DNA from: Ectopseudomonas mendocina
GTDB lineage: Bacteria; Pseudomonadota; Gammaproteobacteria; Pseudomonadales; Pseudomonadaceae
NCBI RefSeq assembly: GCF_016008875.1
Contig: NZ_JADTQG010000004.1
Coordinates: 124,001 to 188,000 of the forward strand
DNA: 64,000 nt
Reading direction: 5' to 3'
Numbering within the stretch: the first letter of the stretch is position 1; the number at the start of each line of letters is the position of its first letter. Below are positions 1-8,400 of this stretch, one piece after another. The notes under the pieces are model-generated. The model was given only the letters and a program-made list of their open reading frames with translations. It was not told the origin of the DNA and did no database searches. A program made the translations under genes and the position numbers.

Positions 1-25
1 CTCGTGCATGACTGGAGGATTGACC

Positions 26-724
26 ATGATCGATGTACGTCCGTTCGAACAACTCGGTGGCGCTCACCACGGCTGGCTGAATGCCCGTCACCATTTTTCC
101 TTCGCCGAATACTACGACGCCGAGCGCATGAACTGGGGTCGCCTGCGCGTCTGGAACGATGACGAGATCGCTCCGCACTCTGGCTTCCCGCCGCATCCGC
201 ACCGCGACATGGAGATCATCACCTACGTTCGCGAAGGTGCGATCAGCCACGAAGACAACCTGGGCAACAAGGGCCGTACCGAAGCGGGCGACGTGCAGGT
301 GATGAGCGCCGGCACCGGCATCGCCCATAGCGAGTACAACCTGGAGGATGAGACCACCAAGATCTTCCAGATCTGGATCCAGCCGAACCAGGCCGGCCTG
401 CCGCCTTCCTGGGGCGCCAAGCCTTTCCCCAAAGGCGATCGCTCCGGAGCCTTCGTCACCCTGGCCAGCGGTTACGAGGAAGATGTCGACGCCCTGCGCA
501 TTCGCACCGACGCACGCCTGGTAGCGGCCACGGTCAAGGCAGGAGAAAGCGCCGAGTATGTACTGCAGCCGGGTCGCAAGGCCTATCTGGTAGGCGCCAC
601 CGGGGCCTTCAGCGTCAACGGTGTGGCAGCCAAGGCACGCGACGGCGTCGCCGTTGCCGATGTCGAGGTGATCCGCGTCGAAGCGCAGGAAGACAGCGAA
701 ATCGTGCTGGTGGATGTCGCTTGA
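26..724 (+). CDS. Pirin family protein (bicupin)
   Basis: This 232-residue bicupin belongs to the pirin family; some members, such as E. coli YhhW, have quercetin 2,3-dioxygenase activity, but the physiological substrate is usually unknown. The N-terminal cupin carries the metal-binding pattern HPHRDMEI (about residues 56-63) and later GTGIAHSEYN, giving the usual 3 His/1 Glu site. The C-terminal cupin is degenerate. An in-frame ATG lies 18 nt upstream at 8, but a GGAGGA ribosome site at 14-19 sits correctly for the ATG at 26. No predicted export signal. It stands alone, followed by a terminator hairpin and a REP element. Family call is firm; substrate is not known. Confidence 0.9.
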   Translation: MIDVRPFEQLGGAHHGWLNARHHFSFAEYYDAERMNWGRLRVWNDDEIAPHSGFPPHPHRDMEIITYVREGAISHEDNLGNKGRTEAGDVQVMSAGTGIAHSEYNLEDETTKIFQIWIQPNQAGLPPSWGAKPFPKGDRSGAFVTLASGYEEDVDALRIRTDARLVAATVKAGESAEYVLQPGRKAYLVGATGAFSVNGVAAKARDGVAVADVEVIRVEAQEDSEIVLVDVA

Positions 725-729
725 AGCAA

Positions 730-763
730 AACCATCGCTCTCCACTTCGGAGAGCGACTGGTT
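730..763 (+). terminator. Terminator hairpin after the pirin gene
   Basis: AACCATCGCTCTCC at 730-743 pairs with GGAGAGCGACTGGTT at 749-763 across a 5-nt loop, six bases after the stop codon. The U tract is short (GTTTCTG), so termination strength is uncertain. Confidence 0.6.
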
Positions 764-766
764 TCT

Positions 767-841
767 GTAGGAGGGGCTTTAGCCGCGACCTTGGTATTAC
801 TCGGTCGGGGCTAAAGCGGAGCGCCGCCCGGCCCCTCCCAC
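767..841. repeat. REP-like inverted repeat, GGAGGGGCTTTAGCCGCGAC family
   Basis: The two ends, GTAGGAGGGGCTTTAGCCGCGACC and GGCCCCTCCCAC, are inverted copies and form a long imperfect hairpin. Relatives of the same core occur near 9,755, 44,660 and 50,220 in this window, so it is a dispersed chromosomal repeat rather than a local regulator. Confidence 0.7.
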
Positions 842-859
842 AATGCTCATTCCTATGCT

Positions 860-2419
860 CTACGCCGGATAGCCGGTGATCTTGCGAATGCGCTGGTACA
901 GCGGTTTGAGCTGGCGATACATGCGCTGATAGACCTGCCCGTAGAGCTGCTGGTAAACGCGCTGTGCCTCCGGGTTCGGCTGGAACACCTGCCCTACTCG
1001 AGTCATGGCGGCGATGGCGCTCGGGTAATTGGCGTGCAACCCCAGGCCCACCGCGCAGTTGATCGCCGCGCCCAGCCCACTGGTCTCGTACAGATGCGGA
1101 CGCTGGGCCGGCAGGCCGAAGATATCGGCCGTCAGTTGCATCGCCGCATCGCTCTGCGAACCGCCACCGGAAACACGCAGGCGCTCGATACGGGTGCCGG
1201 CGCGCTTCTCGATGCGCTCCTTGCCCTGACGCAGCGCATAAGCCAGGCCTTCGAGAATGGCACGGTAGATATGCGCGCGGGTGTGCACATCACCAAAACC
1301 GATGATCGACCCCTTGGCCTCAAGCCCCGGCTCACGGATGCCTGGCGTCCAGTATGGCTGCAACATCAGTCCCATTGATCCGGGCGGCACGGCGTTGACC
1401 AACTCGTCGAACAGTGCTTCGGGCGACACGCCCAGCGCCTCGGCACGCTGCATCTCGCGCAGACCGAATTCGCGCTTGAACCAGCTGACCATCCAGAAAC
1501 CGCGATAGATCATCACCTCGGTGTTGAAGTGATCCGGCAGCGCCGCCGGATAGGGAGGAATCAGGCGAACGGTTTCCAGATAACGACTGCGTGTGGTGTT
1601 GATGGTCGCGGTGGTGCCGTAAGACAGGCAGGCCGTGCTGGCCTCCAGTGCACCGGAACCCAGCACTTCGCACGCCTTGTCTGCGCCGGCAGCGATCAGC
1701 GGCAGGCCCTCGGGAATACCGGTATGGCGACTGGCCTCGGCGCTGATCTGGCCCAGTCGTTCCCCCGGTTTGAACAGCTCGGGCAGTTGCTCACGGCGCA
1801 CCTTCAACGCCTGCCACTTCCAGTCGCCGGGCGCGGCCCAGCGCAGGCGCTTGTAGTCGAACGGCAGATAAGCCACGCAACTGCTGGTGGTATCGACGAA
1901 GCGACCGCACAGGCGATGGGTGAGAAACCCCGAAAGCAACAGCACCTTGTGCGTGCGTGCCGCAATGTCCGGCTGATGCTGGGCAACCCAGTTGACCTCG
2001 GCCTGGCCACGAAAGTGATCGACCGCCTCCTCCGCGCGAACCAGTTTGAACAGCCAGCCCCAGGGGCCCTTGATCCGTCCCTGCACCTCGGCGCGGCGCT
2101 GGTCGAGCCAGAGAATCGCCGGGCGCAGCGGCGTGCCCTGCTCATCGACATGAATGATGCTGCCGCGCTGGGTGGTAACAGCAACGCCGCGGATCAGGCG
2201 GCGGTCGATATCCACCTGTTGCCACAGCAGGCGGCAGGCCTCGCCGAGGCTGGCCCAGTAGTACTCCGGGTCCTGCTCGGCCCAGCCCGGCTGGCTGGAG
2301 AAATAGGGATCGAGCTCGACCTTGCCCTTGGCCAGCAGGTTGCCCTGAGTATCGAACAGCAGCGCTCGGACGCTCTGGGTGCCGTTGTCGATGCTCAGCA
2401 GATAGCTTGGTTCGCTCAA
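860..2419 (-). CDS. FGGY-family carbohydrate kinase
   Basis: A 519-residue sugar/polyol kinase of the FGGY family (glycerol, xylulose and erythritol kinases). The N-terminal phosphate-binding loop (D11-NGTQS) and the C-terminal glycine-rich motif SGGGSQSDAAMQ (about 417-428) are both intact. The start is a TTG at 2419, supported by an AAAGGA ribosome site 7 nt upstream; no ATG fits as well. It is the last gene of a minus-strand set with a GlpD-like dehydrogenase and an alkyl-DHAP-synthase-like flavoprotein. The substrate is therefore probably a glycerol-like or polyol compound, but glycerol itself is unproven because the neighbours are not glpF/glpR. Family certain, substrate open. Confidence 0.88.
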   Translation of the reverse strand: MSEPSYLLSIDNGTQSVRALLFDTQGNLLAKGKVELDPYFSSQPGWAEQDPEYYWASLGEACRLLWQQVDIDRRLIRGVAVTTQRGSIIHVDEQGTPLRPAILWLDQRRAEVQGRIKGPWGWLFKLVRAEEAVDHFRGQAEVNWVAQHQPDIAARTHKVLLLSGFLTHRLCGRFVDTTSSCVAYLPFDYKRLRWAAPGDWKWQALKVRREQLPELFKPGERLGQISAEASRHTGIPEGLPLIAAGADKACEVLGSGALEASTACLSYGTTATINTTRSRYLETVRLIPPYPAALPDHFNTEVMIYRGFWMVSWFKREFGLREMQRAEALGVSPEALFDELVNAVPPGSMGLMLQPYWTPGIREPGLEAKGSIIGFGDVHTRAHIYRAILEGLAYALRQGKERIEKRAGTRIERLRVSGGGSQSDAAMQLTADIFGLPAQRPHLYETSGLGAAINCAVGLGLHANYPSAIAAMTRVGQVFQPNPEAQRVYQQLYGQVYQRMYRQLKPLYQRIRKITGYPA

Positions 2420-2440
2420 GGTGTGGTCCTTTTGTTATGT

Positions 2441-2555
2441 CTCCCCTCTCCCATTTATGGGAGAGGGGCCGGGGAGAGAGTGTTCCGTCTGAGCCAGGTG
2501 GCCTGCGAATAAACGCTTTCCCTCTCCCCAACCCTCTCCCGCAAGCGGGAGAGGG
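2441..2555. repeat. Two palindromic CCCTCTCCC hairpins
   Basis: CCCCTCTCCCAT (2443-2454) and ATGGGAGAGGGG (2457-2468) form a perfect 12-bp stem with a 2-nt centre. CCCTCTCCCGC (2532-2542) and GCGGGAGAGGG (2545-2555) form a second stem of the same family. They fill the gap between two co-directional genes. Confidence 0.75.
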
Positions 2556-2585
2556 AGCTGATCGGAGTTGCCGCAATCTAGCTAC

Positions 2586-2645
2586 GTAGCCCGGATGAAA
2601 TCCGGGAGCTGCATCGTCGTTCATCCCCGGATTGCATCCGGGCTA
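2586..2645. repeat. REP pair (GTAGCCCGGAT ... ATCCGGGCTAC)
   Basis: Two head-to-head copies of the GTAGCCCGGATGNAATCCGGG REP unit make a BIME-like element. Other copies lie at about 9656, 25,532, 50,015 and 50,175. Confidence 0.8.
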
Positions 2646-2666
2646 CAACCTGTACGCGGAATCCGT

Positions 2667-2732
2667 GTAGGAGCGAGCTCTGCTCGCGAAGCTTTTGCGC
2701 TAACCGCGTTCGCGAGCAGAGCTCGCTCCTAC
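2667..2732. repeat. Perfect 24-bp inverted repeat
   Basis: Positions 2667-2690 and 2709-2732 are exact reverse complements (outer bases GTAGGAGCGAGCTCTGCTCG) around an 18-nt centre. It lies 22 bp beyond the stop of the GlpD-like gene, so it could act as a terminator or mRNA-stabilising hairpin, but the arm sequence is typical of a mobile REP. Confidence 0.8.
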
Positions 2733-2753
2733 GGAAAGTCGGCAGCGCCATCA

Positions 2754-4331
2754 TTAAGTCTCTGGCAGGCTGTAACAGCGCTGCCACAGCGCCAGGTAAT
2801 CCGCCTCCTCCTGCTGCCAGCGCGCATCGTTCCACCCCAGGCGCGGCTGGCATAGCGCGCGGATACGCGGCAGCTCGGCGCGACCGCCTTCTGCCAGCAG
2901 CAGACCCAGGCGGGTGCGGCGCAGCAGCAGGTCGTCCAGGTGCAGCACCAGCTCGCCCTCGGCGGCCCAGGCCAGTTCGGCCCATAGGGTGTGCGTACCC
3001 GCGACGCAGTCTCCGCCCACCTCGTCGATCAGGCGCAGCACCTCGCCCAGCTGGCGGCCATGGCTACCGGCCAGACGGCGTTGCTGCGCCGGAATCAATG
3101 CCGGCATCGGTGTCGGTGTACTCGAAGCGAAGACCGCGCCGCCCTGATCGTCCACCGCTTTGCCGACGAAGCCTGCGCAGGCGCGCAGTACCTCCAGCGC
3201 CAGCAGGCGGAAGGTGGTGAGCTTGCCGCCGGCCAGGGTTACGCTGCCCGGTTCGATCCATAGCGCATGCTCGCGCTTCTCGTCCGAGGGTTTCAGCCCG
3301 ACGCTGCCATCGCTCACCACCGGACGCACGCCCGCCCAGGTCGACAGCACATCGCCGCGCGTCACCTGGGCGGTCGGGAATTGCTGGGCACAGGCAGCCA
3401 GTAAGTACTCGACCTCCTCGACACTGATCGCCGCCTCGGTATCCAGATCGTCCGCATGATCCAGATCGGTGGTGCCGATAACCGTCGCGCCCTCCCAGGG
3501 GAAAACGAATACCGGCCGCCCATCGGCGGCGTGCATAAAACTGAAGGCATGCGCCACCGGCAGGCGCCAGCTCGACAGCAGCAGATGACTGCCGCGCAGC
3601 GGACGGATGCGACCATTACCGGGCTGGCGCAGGCGATCGGCCCAGGCGCCGGTTGCCTGCGCCACGGCGCGGCTGCGCAGGCGATAGCGCTCGCCCGTTT
3701 CCACATCCTCGGCGAGCACACCAACCACCTGCCCCGCCTCACGCAACAACTCGACCACGCGCATGCCATTGAGCGCCTCCCCGCCTTCGGCGCGCGCCTC
3801 GCCCAGCACGCGCTGCACCAGGCGGGCATCGTCGGTCACTGCGTCGAAGAAGCGCGTGCCGCCGAGCAGGCCGTCCTCGCGGATGCCCGGCGCCAGGTAG
3901 CGCAGCTGCTGCAGCGGGTAGAACAGATGATTGCGCTTGCCGGCCAGGGCGTCGTACAGACTGAGCAGGCCGCCGAATACCTTGGGCCCAGGGAAGCCAC
4001 CGCGGTAATGCGGCATGACGAAACTCAGCGGGTCCACCAGCCCTGGCGCTTCAGCGAGCAGGCGCTGGCGTTCGCGTACCGAGTCTCGGGTTAGCCCAAT
4101 CTGGCCCTTGGCAACGTAACGCAGGCCACCGTGCACCATCTTCGACGAGCGGCTGGAGGTGCCCCAGGCAAAGTCGCGTTGCTCCAGCAACAGGCAGCTC
4201 CAGCCGCGTCGCGCCGCCTCCCGCAGGATGCCGGCACCGCAGATGCCGCCGCCAATCACCAGCAGATCCCAGTCGCGCGCGGCCAGTTCAGGCAGCTCGC
4301 GCGTGCGCCAGGTGGCGTTCCAGGGTTCCAT
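2754..4331 (-). CDS. GlpD-like FAD-dependent glycerol-3-phosphate dehydrogenase/oxidase
   Basis: A 525-residue FAD oxidoreductase of the GlpA/GlpD family, which oxidises glycerol-3-phosphate (or a related polyol phosphate) to a keto product and passes electrons to the membrane. The Rossmann motif is LLVIGGGICGAGI at about residues 24-36. The family-typical stretch SSRSSKMVHGGLRYV follows at about 59-73, and the DAVTDDARLV region and C-terminal cap domain are present. Length matches GlpD (about 500). The ATG is only 2 nt after the stop of the upstream flavoprotein gene, so the two are translationally coupled. The trio context suggests a dedicated pathway rather than general glycerol use. Confidence 0.85.
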   Translation of the reverse strand: MEPWNATWRTRELPELAARDWDLLVIGGGICGAGILREAARRGWSCLLLEQRDFAWGTSSRSSKMVHGGLRYVAKGQIGLTRDSVRERQRLLAEAPGLVDPLSFVMPHYRGGFPGPKVFGGLLSLYDALAGKRNHLFYPLQQLRYLAPGIREDGLLGGTRFFDAVTDDARLVQRVLGEARAEGGEALNGMRVVELLREAGQVVGVLAEDVETGERYRLRSRAVAQATGAWADRLRQPGNGRIRPLRGSHLLLSSWRLPVAHAFSFMHAADGRPVFVFPWEGATVIGTTDLDHADDLDTEAAISVEEVEYLLAACAQQFPTAQVTRGDVLSTWAGVRPVVSDGSVGLKPSDEKREHALWIEPGSVTLAGGKLTTFRLLALEVLRACAGFVGKAVDDQGGAVFASSTPTPMPALIPAQQRRLAGSHGRQLGEVLRLIDEVGGDCVAGTHTLWAELAWAAEGELVLHLDDLLLRRTRLGLLLAEGGRAELPRIRALCQPRLGWNDARWQQEEADYLALWQRCYSLPET

Positions 4332-4333
4332 GC

Positions 4334-5929
4334 TCAGTCCTGCAGCAGCACGCCTGGCACCAGGCGCTGGTCGGGGTCGAAGTGCGTGGCCAGGCTGCGC
4401 AGCGTGGCCATGCCCAGCTCGCCCTTCTCTGCTGCCAGGTAAGGCGCGTGGTCGCGCCCCACGCCGTGCTGGTGACTGATGGTGCCGCGATTCTCGGCGA
4501 TGGTGCGGCTGGCCGCCGCCTTGAGCCGCTGCCAGCGCGCCATGGCGGTGGCGTAGTCGCTGCCGGGGCGGAACACGTAGGTGGTGTAGATACTCGAACC
4601 TTCGCCATAGACGTGCGACAGGTGGGTGAAGACGTGCACACGCTCGCCCTCATCGGCCAACTCATCACGCAGGCTGGTCTCGACCTTGTTCAGCAGGTTG
4701 TCGACGTTGGACCAGTCGGTGGCAGTTTCCAGGGTGTCCACCAGGTAGCCGCGCTCCCACAGACCATGACGCAGGTAAGGGAAGCGGAAACGGTTGTGCT
4801 CCCACTTCTTGCCCAGCAGGGTGCCGGTGAACACGCCGCCAAAACCTTTGAGCAGGCGCCGCGCCTGTTTCAGCGAGGCGGCGTTCTGCACCCGGCTGCC
4901 AGTGACGCCGAAGGTCAGCATGCACTTGCCGTCGCGAGCGCCGCGCAGGGCCAGGTATTTCTCCAGCAGCGCGATCTGCTGCGGGTGACCGGCCAGGGCC
5001 AGCTGGGTACGGGTTTCGATGGCATTGGACAGGCGCAACATGGACAGCGGCACGCGCGCCTGAGCCAGGCTGCGAATGGCACTCAGCGCCTGCTGCCAGT
5101 TGGGCAAAAACACCGCGTAGAAGCGCTCCTGCTCGGCCAGGCGACTGATGCGCACGCGCACCTCGGAGATCACCCCGAAGCGCCCTTCCGAACCCATCAC
5201 CAGCTCGCGCAGGTCGGGCCCGGCGGCCGACGCCGGAAAGGTTGGAATCTCCAGAGTGCCGGCGAAGGTCTCCAGCTTGCCGCCGGCGAACAGTTGCTCG
5301 ATCCGCCCGTAACGTAGCGACTGCTGGCCGCTGGAGCGGCTGGCGACCCAGCCACCGAGGGTCGACAACTCCCAGGACTGCGGAAAGTGGCCCAGGGTAT
5401 AGCCACGGGCGCGCAGTTGGCTTTCCACCTGCGGGCCATTGGCGCCGGGGCCGAAGGTGGCGATCAGGCTGTCCTCGTCGATATCCAGCAGGCGCGTCAT
5501 GCGCTCCAGCGACAGGGTCAGCACCGGGCGCTGGCCGGCCTGCGGGTTGATGTGGCCGGCCACCGAGGTGCCGCCGCCGTAGGGGATCAGGGTCACGTCA
5601 TGCTTTTGTGCCCAGGCCAGCAGTTCGCGGATCTGCTCGGCGCTTTCCGGGCAGGCGACGCCATCGGGAAACAGACCGAAGTCACCGGAGCGCATCGCCA
5701 GCCAGTCCGGCAGGCTCTGGCCGCGGGCGTGGCGCACGCGCACTTCGGCATCGACGCTGATCAGCGGATGCGGCGCCAGACGCGAGGCCGGCACGCGCGC
5801 CAGTACGTCCTGCAGGCTGGCGTCGGCCAGGCGCTGCCCCGGCCCGATCAGCTCGGCGAGAAAGGCCTCGCCATGGGCCGGCAGTTCCACTTCGGTCGCT
5901 TCGTCTCCCCATCCGTTCCAGCGTCGCAT
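4334..5929 (-). CDS. FAD-binding oxidase, alkyldihydroxyacetonephosphate-synthase-like
   Basis: A 531-residue flavoprotein of the vanillyl-alcohol-oxidase/PCMH type, most like alkyl-DHAP synthase (AGPS). The N-terminus MRRWNGWGDE is characteristic of AGPS relatives, and the FAD loop IPYGGGTSVAGHINP and the segment TLGGWVASRSSGQQSLRYG follow. A C-terminal HQHGVGRDHAPYL motif matches the family active-site region. I chose the ATG at 5929 because the N-terminal family motif begins there; an in-frame start exists at 5953. The gene heads a minus-strand set with a GlpD-like dehydrogenase and an FGGY kinase and is divergent from an AraC regulator. Possible roles are ether-lipid metabolism or oxidation of an alkylglycerol/polyol; neither is proven. 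Confidence 0.85.
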   Translation of the reverse strand: MRRWNGWGDEATEVELPAHGEAFLAELIGPGQRLADASLQDVLARVPASRLAPHPLISVDAEVRVRHARGQSLPDWLAMRSGDFGLFPDGVACPESAEQIRELLAWAQKHDVTLIPYGGGTSVAGHINPQAGQRPVLTLSLERMTRLLDIDEDSLIATFGPGANGPQVESQLRARGYTLGHFPQSWELSTLGGWVASRSSGQQSLRYGRIEQLFAGGKLETFAGTLEIPTFPASAAGPDLRELVMGSEGRFGVISEVRVRISRLAEQERFYAVFLPNWQQALSAIRSLAQARVPLSMLRLSNAIETRTQLALAGHPQQIALLEKYLALRGARDGKCMLTFGVTGSRVQNAASLKQARRLLKGFGGVFTGTLLGKKWEHNRFRFPYLRHGLWERGYLVDTLETATDWSNVDNLLNKVETSLRDELADEGERVHVFTHLSHVYGEGSSIYTTYVFRPGSDYATAMARWQRLKAAASRTIAENRGTISHQHGVGRDHAPYLAAEKGELGMATLRSLATHFDPDQRLVPGVLLQD

Positions 5930-6054
5930 CGCATCCCCCATTCCGATCAGCACTTATGGCTGCCTATACTAGCCAGCCGCCGATTTCCGTCACTGTCGAA
6001 TCGGGACAGGCGCTATCGCCAATCAAGACAGGCATCGCAGAACAAGAAGAATCC

Positions 6055-7089
6055 ATGGAAAACCTCGGCTATACCTCGGTTCCCGCCCTGCTCAAATACC
6101 TGCGTCAGGCCGAACAGCTCGGTCTGGACATCGACCGTGCCCTGGCCGCTGCCGGCATTGCCGCGCAGGACCTGGCCGACAATGGCAAGCGCATGCCCAG
6201 CGAGGTGCATGAGCGCCTGCTGGCGCATCTGATCGAGGTGTCCGGCGATCCCCTGTTCGGCCTGCACGCCGCGCGTTTCGTCCAGCCCGGCTCGTGGAGC
6301 GTGCTTGGCTACATCGCCATGAACTGCGCCACCCTCGGCGAAGCCATGGGCCGCATCGTGCCCTACGAGAAACTGGTGGGCGACATGGGCACCAGCCGTC
6401 TCGAAGCCGCCGAGGATCACGTGCGGCTGATCTGGAGTTGCCGTCATCAGGCGCCGGACGTACGCCGTCATATGGTCGAGAACGTGCTCGCCTCCTGGCT
6501 GCTGTACGCGCGCTGGATCGCCGACTCCGAGCATTCGCCGCGTGAGGTGTGGTTCGAGCATGCGCAACCGGCAGGCACCGAACTGGAGGAATACCAGCAG
6601 CTTTTCGGCTGCCCAGTGCGCTTCGAACAACCCTGCAACGCCCTATTGGTGCCGCTGGACTACCTTGGCGTGCCGCTGCGCCAGGCCGATGCCAACCTGC
6701 TGCGCACGCTGGAAGAACATGCCCTGACCCTGATGGCCGGGCTGGACGACAACGAACCGCTACCGCGCCGGGTGAAGAACGCCCTGCGCCTGCTGCTCAA
6801 GGACGGCCTGCCGCGCAAGGAACGGGTGGCAGAGAAGTTCGACATGACCGTGCGCACCCTGCAGCGCCACCTGCAGCAGGCCGGCACCAGCTACCAGCAG
6901 ATTCTCGACGAGCTGCGCCAGGAACTGGCCGAGCACTACCTGCTGCGCAGCGACCTGGCGATTCAGGACATTGCCTGTTACCTGGGCTTCACCGAGTCAC
7001 GCTCGTTCCACCGCAGCTTCAAGGGCTGGACCGGGCAGACGCCGGGCGAATTTCGCGAGAGCCGGCGTCGGGACAATCCGCTGGGCTAA
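6055..7089 (+). CDS. AraC-family transcriptional regulator
   Basis: A 344-residue regulator with an N-terminal arabinose-binding-like sensor domain (about 1-230) and a C-terminal pair of helix-turn-helix motifs (about 245-335). The signature FDMTVRTLQRHLQQAGTSYQQIL is followed by IAQDIACYLGFTESRSFHRSFKGWTGQTPGEF-type sequence. I prefer the ATG at 6055, preceded by AGAAGAA, over an in-frame start at 5956 whose first 33 residues look non-conserved. It is divergent from the flavoprotein-GlpD-kinase set and is probably its activator; the 125-bp spacer 5930-6054 would hold both promoters. The effector is unknown. Confidence 0.88.
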   Translation: MENLGYTSVPALLKYLRQAEQLGLDIDRALAAAGIAAQDLADNGKRMPSEVHERLLAHLIEVSGDPLFGLHAARFVQPGSWSVLGYIAMNCATLGEAMGRIVPYEKLVGDMGTSRLEAAEDHVRLIWSCRHQAPDVRRHMVENVLASWLLYARWIADSEHSPREVWFEHAQPAGTELEEYQQLFGCPVRFEQPCNALLVPLDYLGVPLRQADANLLRTLEEHALTLMAGLDDNEPLPRRVKNALRLLLKDGLPRKERVAEKFDMTVRTLQRHLQQAGTSYQQILDELRQELAEHYLLRSDLAIQDIACYLGFTESRSFHRSFKGWTGQTPGEFRESRRRDNPLG

Positions 7090-7685
7090 CGAGACATTCG
7101 GAAACGCCGCGCGAGCCAGTAATCGACGCTCAACCAGCGCCCTGCCCCGCTGAAGAACAACGCCACCAGCATCACCAGGTAGGTGGCGGCGAACTCGATG
7201 CCATTGTTCAACACCACGAACTTGCCGCTGCCGGTCAGCCAGTCGTAATTGCCGTGCTCACGCAGAATCGCCCGCGCCCGTTCGATCTTCTCCGCCGCCG
7301 CCAGCACGCGCTCGTTGGCAAAGGGCGCGGATGGGTCGGCAATCGCCTGCCAGCCATAGGGCCAGTGCACGGCGAAGATCGCCACCAGCATAGTGATGAT
7401 CAGCGGAATGCTGATCCAGCGCACGGCAAAGCCGAACAACAACAGAATGGCGCCACCGGCCTCAGTCAGCGCCGCCGCCCAGGCCAGCAGTTCGGGAAAT
7501 GGCAGGCCCAGGCCCCAGTCCGGGTTACCGAACCAGGCCGCGGTGGCGTCGATATCGGACAGTTTCTGCATGCCGGCCATCCAGAACACCGGCACCAGAT
7601 ACAGGCGCAGCAACAGCGGGCCGAGAAAATCCAGGCGCCGGGTAGCCTCCAGCGCGTCCTGGAAGCGATTGAGCAAAGTGATCAT
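7086..7685 (-). CDS. DoxX family membrane protein of the hvf/bufferin operon
   Basis: A 199-residue integral membrane protein of the DoxX family with about four to five hydrophobic segments, including LLLRLYLVPVFWMAGMQKL and WAAALTEAGGAILLLFGFAVRW, plus a C-terminal segment ending at the SVDYWLARRF tail. The start is the ATG at 7685, 4 bp downstream of the stop of the DUF2063 gene, so the genes are co-transcribed. DoxX proteins commonly complete operons with DUF692 and DUF2063 (hvfD in Haemophilus nomenclature). Their role there is undefined and may concern redox or export of the modified peptide. Its stop overlaps the stop of the convergent AraC gene by 4 nt (7086-7089). Confidence 0.85.
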   Translation of the reverse strand: MITLLNRFQDALEATRRLDFLGPLLLRLYLVPVFWMAGMQKLSDIDATAAWFGNPDWGLGLPFPELLAWAAALTEAGGAILLLFGFAVRWISIPLIITMLVAIFAVHWPYGWQAIADPSAPFANERVLAAAEKIERARAILREHGNYDWLTGSGKFVVLNNGIEFAATYLVMLVALFFSGAGRWLSVDYWLARRFRMSR

Positions 7686-7689
7686 GTGG

Positions 7690-8400
7690 TCAGTCCTCGG
7701 GATGCGGAAACCAGATATCGCGCGCCTGCCAGTCATCCAGCAGCGCGCGGGCGTTAGCGAAATAGTTGCGATCAGCGGCCAGGCCATGGGCCGTGGCCAA
7801 CTCCAGCTGCGCCTGCACAGGCGGCTCGCCGGCCTGCAGCCGCAGCGCCAGTTGATAGGCGAACGGCGCCAGTTGCATGAAGCGCACCTGATCCTGGCGA
7901 TCACGCCAGACCAGCAGGCAGGTCGGCTCGGCAGGCGGCTGCGTGGGGCAGTGATCAGTACCGATGCTCTGCACCGGCCAGCGATAAGCCAGCGGCCAGG
8001 CCAATGGCGACCAGCCGCGCTCGGGCAACTGCGCATCGCTGACATCCAGCGCCAGCTCGACCCACTCGTAGTGCGCCAGCTCCAGCATGAACGCAGGGTC
8101 GTCAGGCTCGGCGCGATAGCCCTGCTGCAGCCAGACGATGAACTCCTGACTGATCTCGAGAAAGTACGGTGTGCTCGCCTGGTGCTCGGCGAGGAACGCG
8201 CGCAGCAACCGCTGCCAGCGCTCGGCCCCGAGAACCCCGCGCAGCACGGGGAAGGCGCCGCCCACCAGGCTGGCGACATTGTTGAAAAACAGCTCCTCGT
8301 AGACCGCCATGCGCTCGGCCGTAATGCCGGGCAGCAAGGCCTGCGCCTCAGGCTGGCGAATACGTGCAGCGAAGTCGCGCTGCTGCTGAACGCCGCTCAT
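7690..8400 (-). CDS. hvfC: DUF2063 protein, HvfC/BufC-type partner of the DUF692 enzyme
   Basis: A 236-residue soluble protein with the DUF2063 N-terminal domain (about residues 5-95; motifs VYEELFFNNVASLVGGAFPVL and FLEISQEF) and a variable C-terminal region. In characterised MNIO systems the equivalent protein binds the precursor peptide and the DUF692 enzyme, forming the modification complex in the cytoplasm. The ATG at 8400 overlaps the stop of the DUF692 gene by 4 nt (ATGA), showing tight translational coupling. A longer in-frame extension to 8556 would run through the DUF692 gene and is not credible. Peptide recognition here is inferred from family knowledge. Confidence 0.88.
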   Translation of the reverse strand: MSGVQQQRDFAARIRQPEAQALLPGITAERMAVYEELFFNNVASLVGGAFPVLRGVLGAERWQRLLRAFLAEHQASTPYFLEISQEFIVWLQQGYRAEPDDPAFMLELAHYEWVELALDVSDAQLPERGWSPLAWPLAYRWPVQSIGTDHCPTQPPAEPTCLLVWRDRQDQVRFMQLAPFAYQLALRLQAGEPPVQAQLELATAHGLAADRNYFANARALLDDWQARDIWFPHPED

